From Flavobacterium salmonis (GTDB lineage: Bacteria > Bacteroidota > Bacteroidia > Flavobacteriales > Flavobacteriaceae): a stretch of DNA of 64,000 nucleotides. The position numbers and the translations under genes were made by a program. Shown here in pieces: positions 62,524-64,000 of the stretch. The notes under the pieces were generated by a model, which saw only the letters and a list, made by a program, of their open reading frames with translations, did no database searches and was not told the origin of the DNA. The stretch is from contig NZ_CAIJDP010000088.1 in assembly GCF_903819435.1 (NCBI RefSeq), forward strand, positions 62,001 through 126,000, written 5' to 3'. How positions within the stretch are numbered: the first letter of the stretch is position 1; each line of letters starts with the position of its first letter.

Positions 62524-64000
62524 TTATACATCCAAAACCTCAAAAGAAGAATTCATACTTTTAAATTCTGGAACTATTTTTTTCATTTTACTAACAATAT
62601 CATCATTACTATAAAAATTGGCAATCTCTATGAGTTGGTCTACTTCAGTATGCAGATTTTCATACTCATCCTGGATTTCCTGTGCAATCATAATTTTATT
62701 ATGATAGGTTGGTAAAGTTTTAGAAGTATCATTTAATAATTCTTCATACAATTTTTCACCTGGTCTAAGTCCTACAATCTTTATTTTTATCTCCTTGTCA
62801 GGGATAAAACCGGCTAACTTAATCATTTTTTTGGCTAAATCTATAATCTTTACCGGTTTACCCATATCAAAGATGTAAATTTCACCACCCTTTCCCATTG
62901 CTCCTGCTTCTAAAACCAACTGACAGGCTTCTGGGATGGTCATGAAATAACGTATAATATCCTGATGAGTTATAGTAACAGGACCTCCCTCAGCAATTTG
63001 TCTAGTAAACAAAGGAACTACTGATCCATTGGAACCTAATACATTCCCAAAACGGGTTGTAATAAATTTAGTTACACATTGCGATTTTTCAGTTTGATTT
63101 TTTAAAAATAAAGACTGTACATATTTTTCCGCAATACGTTTACTTGCCCCCATAACATTACTAGGGTTAACGGCTTTATCAGTAGAAACCATTACAAATT
63201 TTTTAACCTTGTATTTACAAGCCAAATCTGCTAAATTTTTAGTCCCTTTTACATTTGTAAGAATCGCTTGTGAGGGATTTTCTTCCATCAGGGGAACATG
63301 CTTATAGGCAGCAGCATGAAAAATAACCTGGGGGCTATAATCTATAAATACTTTTTCTAAAGCTTTTTTACTCTTAACATCAGCAATAACGGCCCTTATT
63401 TTTGTTTGAGAATCCATACTCAAAGTTTCCAGACATAGATTATGCAAAGGTGTTTCTGCTTGGTCTAAAATAATTATTGTTTTAGGATTAAATCCTAAAA
63501 CCTGCCTTACAATTTCGCTACCAATAGAACCTGCGGCCCCTGTAATTAAGATCACTTTATCTTTCAATTGTTTAGATATAGATTTACTATCCAAAACAAT
63601 TGGTTTCCTTTCTAATAAATCCTCAATCTGAATATTTTTTACTTTTTGAGAAATCTCTTTTTGATTTTCCCAATCTGAAATTAAAGGAACTGTGTATACC
63701 TTGTAATTAAATTCTAAACATTGGTCAACAATAATTAACTGCTCTTCCTTAGATAAACTTTTATCAGCAATAATAACTCCTTCTGCAGCTACTGATCGCA
63801 TTAATGCTGGTAATTTTTTCTTTTGAATCAATATTGGCATATCAAGCATTCGCTTAGAGGCGTTTTGATTATTTTTATCTACAAAACCAACAATCTTAAA
63901 TCTGGAAGGCGTTTCAAATTTTAATGCATTGGCAACTGAAATTGCATTAGCATCTGTACCATAAATAACTGTTCTTATTAATTTAGAATCCGTTTTTTCT
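62524..64000 (-). CDS. Membrane UDP-N-acetylglucosamine 4,6-dehydratase-type protein (CapD/WbpM/PglF), 5' end outside window
   Basis: The frame is open through base 64000, so the ATG at 63849 is internal: translation upstream of it gives DSKLIRTVIYGTDANAISVA and VGFVDKNNQ, the nucleotide-binding part that follows the N-terminal helices in this family. The visible SDR domain has VILITGAAGSIGSEIVRQ (NAD site) and STDKAVNPSNVMGASKR, the Ser-Met-Lys form of the active site found in WbpM/PglF dehydratases. The enzyme makes UDP-4-keto-6-deoxy-HexNAc, a precursor of amino sugars. It is the most upstream gene of the block seen here. Confidence 0.88.
   Translation of the reverse strand, partial: EKTDSKLIRTVIYGTDANAISVANALKFETPSRFKIVGFVDKNNQNASKRMLDMPILIQKKKLPALMRSVAAEGVIIADKSLSKEEQLIIVDQCLEFNYKVYTVPLISDWENQKEISQKVKNIQIEDLLERKPIVLDSKSISKQLKDKVILITGAAGSIGSEIVRQVLGFNPKTIIILDQAETPLHNLCLETLSMDSQTKIRAVIADVKSKKALEKVFIDYSPQVIFHAAAYKHVPLMEENPSQAILTNVKGTKNLADLACKYKVKKFVMVSTDKAVNPSNVMGASKRIAEKYVQSLFLKNQTEKSQCVTKFITTRFGNVLGSNGSVVPLFTRQIAEGGPVTITHQDIIRYFMTIPEACQLVLEAGAMGKGGEIYIFDMGKPVKIIDLAKKMIKLAGFIPDKEIKIKIVGLRPGEKLYEELLNDTSKTLPTYHNKIMIAQEIQDEYENLHTEVDQLIEIANFYSNDDIVSKMKKIVPEFKSMNSSFEVLDV

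Noticed and set aside
63847..63849. ATG as start of the 4,6-dehydratase
   Set aside because: The same frame stays open to the window end and encodes family-typical sequence upstream, so this methionine is internal.
1..64000. CRISPR array, prophage or integrative element
   Set aside because: No regularly spaced repeat with spacers, integrase, transposase or phage structural gene was found by reading the window; the tRNA-Thr pair has no flanking integrase gene.

Overview
The window is AT-rich chromosomal DNA from a member of the Bacteroidota, most likely Flavobacterium or a close relative. Several features support this: a PorV/PorQ-family outer-membrane protein, an OMP beta-barrel receptor with a carboxypeptidase-regulatory-like N-terminus, an Lnb/DUF4105 protein, DUF4369 and DUF2805 proteins, start codons without clear Shine-Dalgarno sequences, and repeated matches to the Bacteroidota -7 promoter element TAnnTTTG. 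No transposase, integrase, phage gene or CRISPR array was seen.

Region 1 (about 1-33.5 kb) is a housekeeping region with genes on both strands. In order it holds the 5' part of argS, an outer-membrane beta-barrel receptor, cutC, fabH, an S9 peptidase, an M61 peptidase lipoprotein, a DUF2805 protein, an EamA-DoxX-aqpZ group, a DUF4369 lipoprotein, two tandem tRNA-Thr(UGU) genes and an idi-queD-bcp-manA operon. It continues with msrB-msrA, a divergent PL7-like lyase, an FAD-dependent dehydrogenase, recQ with two small exported proteins, kdsD-tatC-CMD, lptB, a pssA-GH25 pair, a PorV/PorQ-like protein and an Lnb-like protein. Several convergent gene ends share bidirectional hairpin terminators.

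Region 2 (33,562 to the window end, about 30 kb) is one block of about 30 genes, all on the minus strand and mostly overlapping or separated by a few bases. It is a surface-polysaccharide locus. Read in the direction of transcription it starts with a membrane UDP-sugar 4,6-dehydratase (cut by the window end) and a Wzm/Wzt-type ABC exporter. Next come a methyltransferase, a VioA/DegT aminotransferase with a PglD-like N-acetyltransferase, many GT2 and GT4 glycosyltransferases, a pyruvyltransferase, and neuA-neuB-neuC for CMP-nonulosonic (sialic-type) acid. The block ends with O-acetylation genes (CatB-type acetyltransferase, MBOAT plus SGNH partner), an O-antigen ligase/polymerase and a polyprenyl-phosphate sugar transferase. 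The likely product is a complex glycan carrying a sialic-acid-like sugar, amino sugars, and pyruvyl, methyl and O-acyl decorations.

The observations most worth following are: a small protein in the polysaccharide locus whose motif layout resembles GT42 sialyltransferases; a 166-bp intergenic element with 37-bp inverted arms built of 8-bp tandem units; a PL7-family protein with most catalytic signature residues replaced; a 16-bp palindrome overlapping the fabH promoter; and coexistence of an ABC exporter with a Wzy/WaaL-type protein but no Wzx in view. All family assignments were made by reading the sequence; no database search was run.
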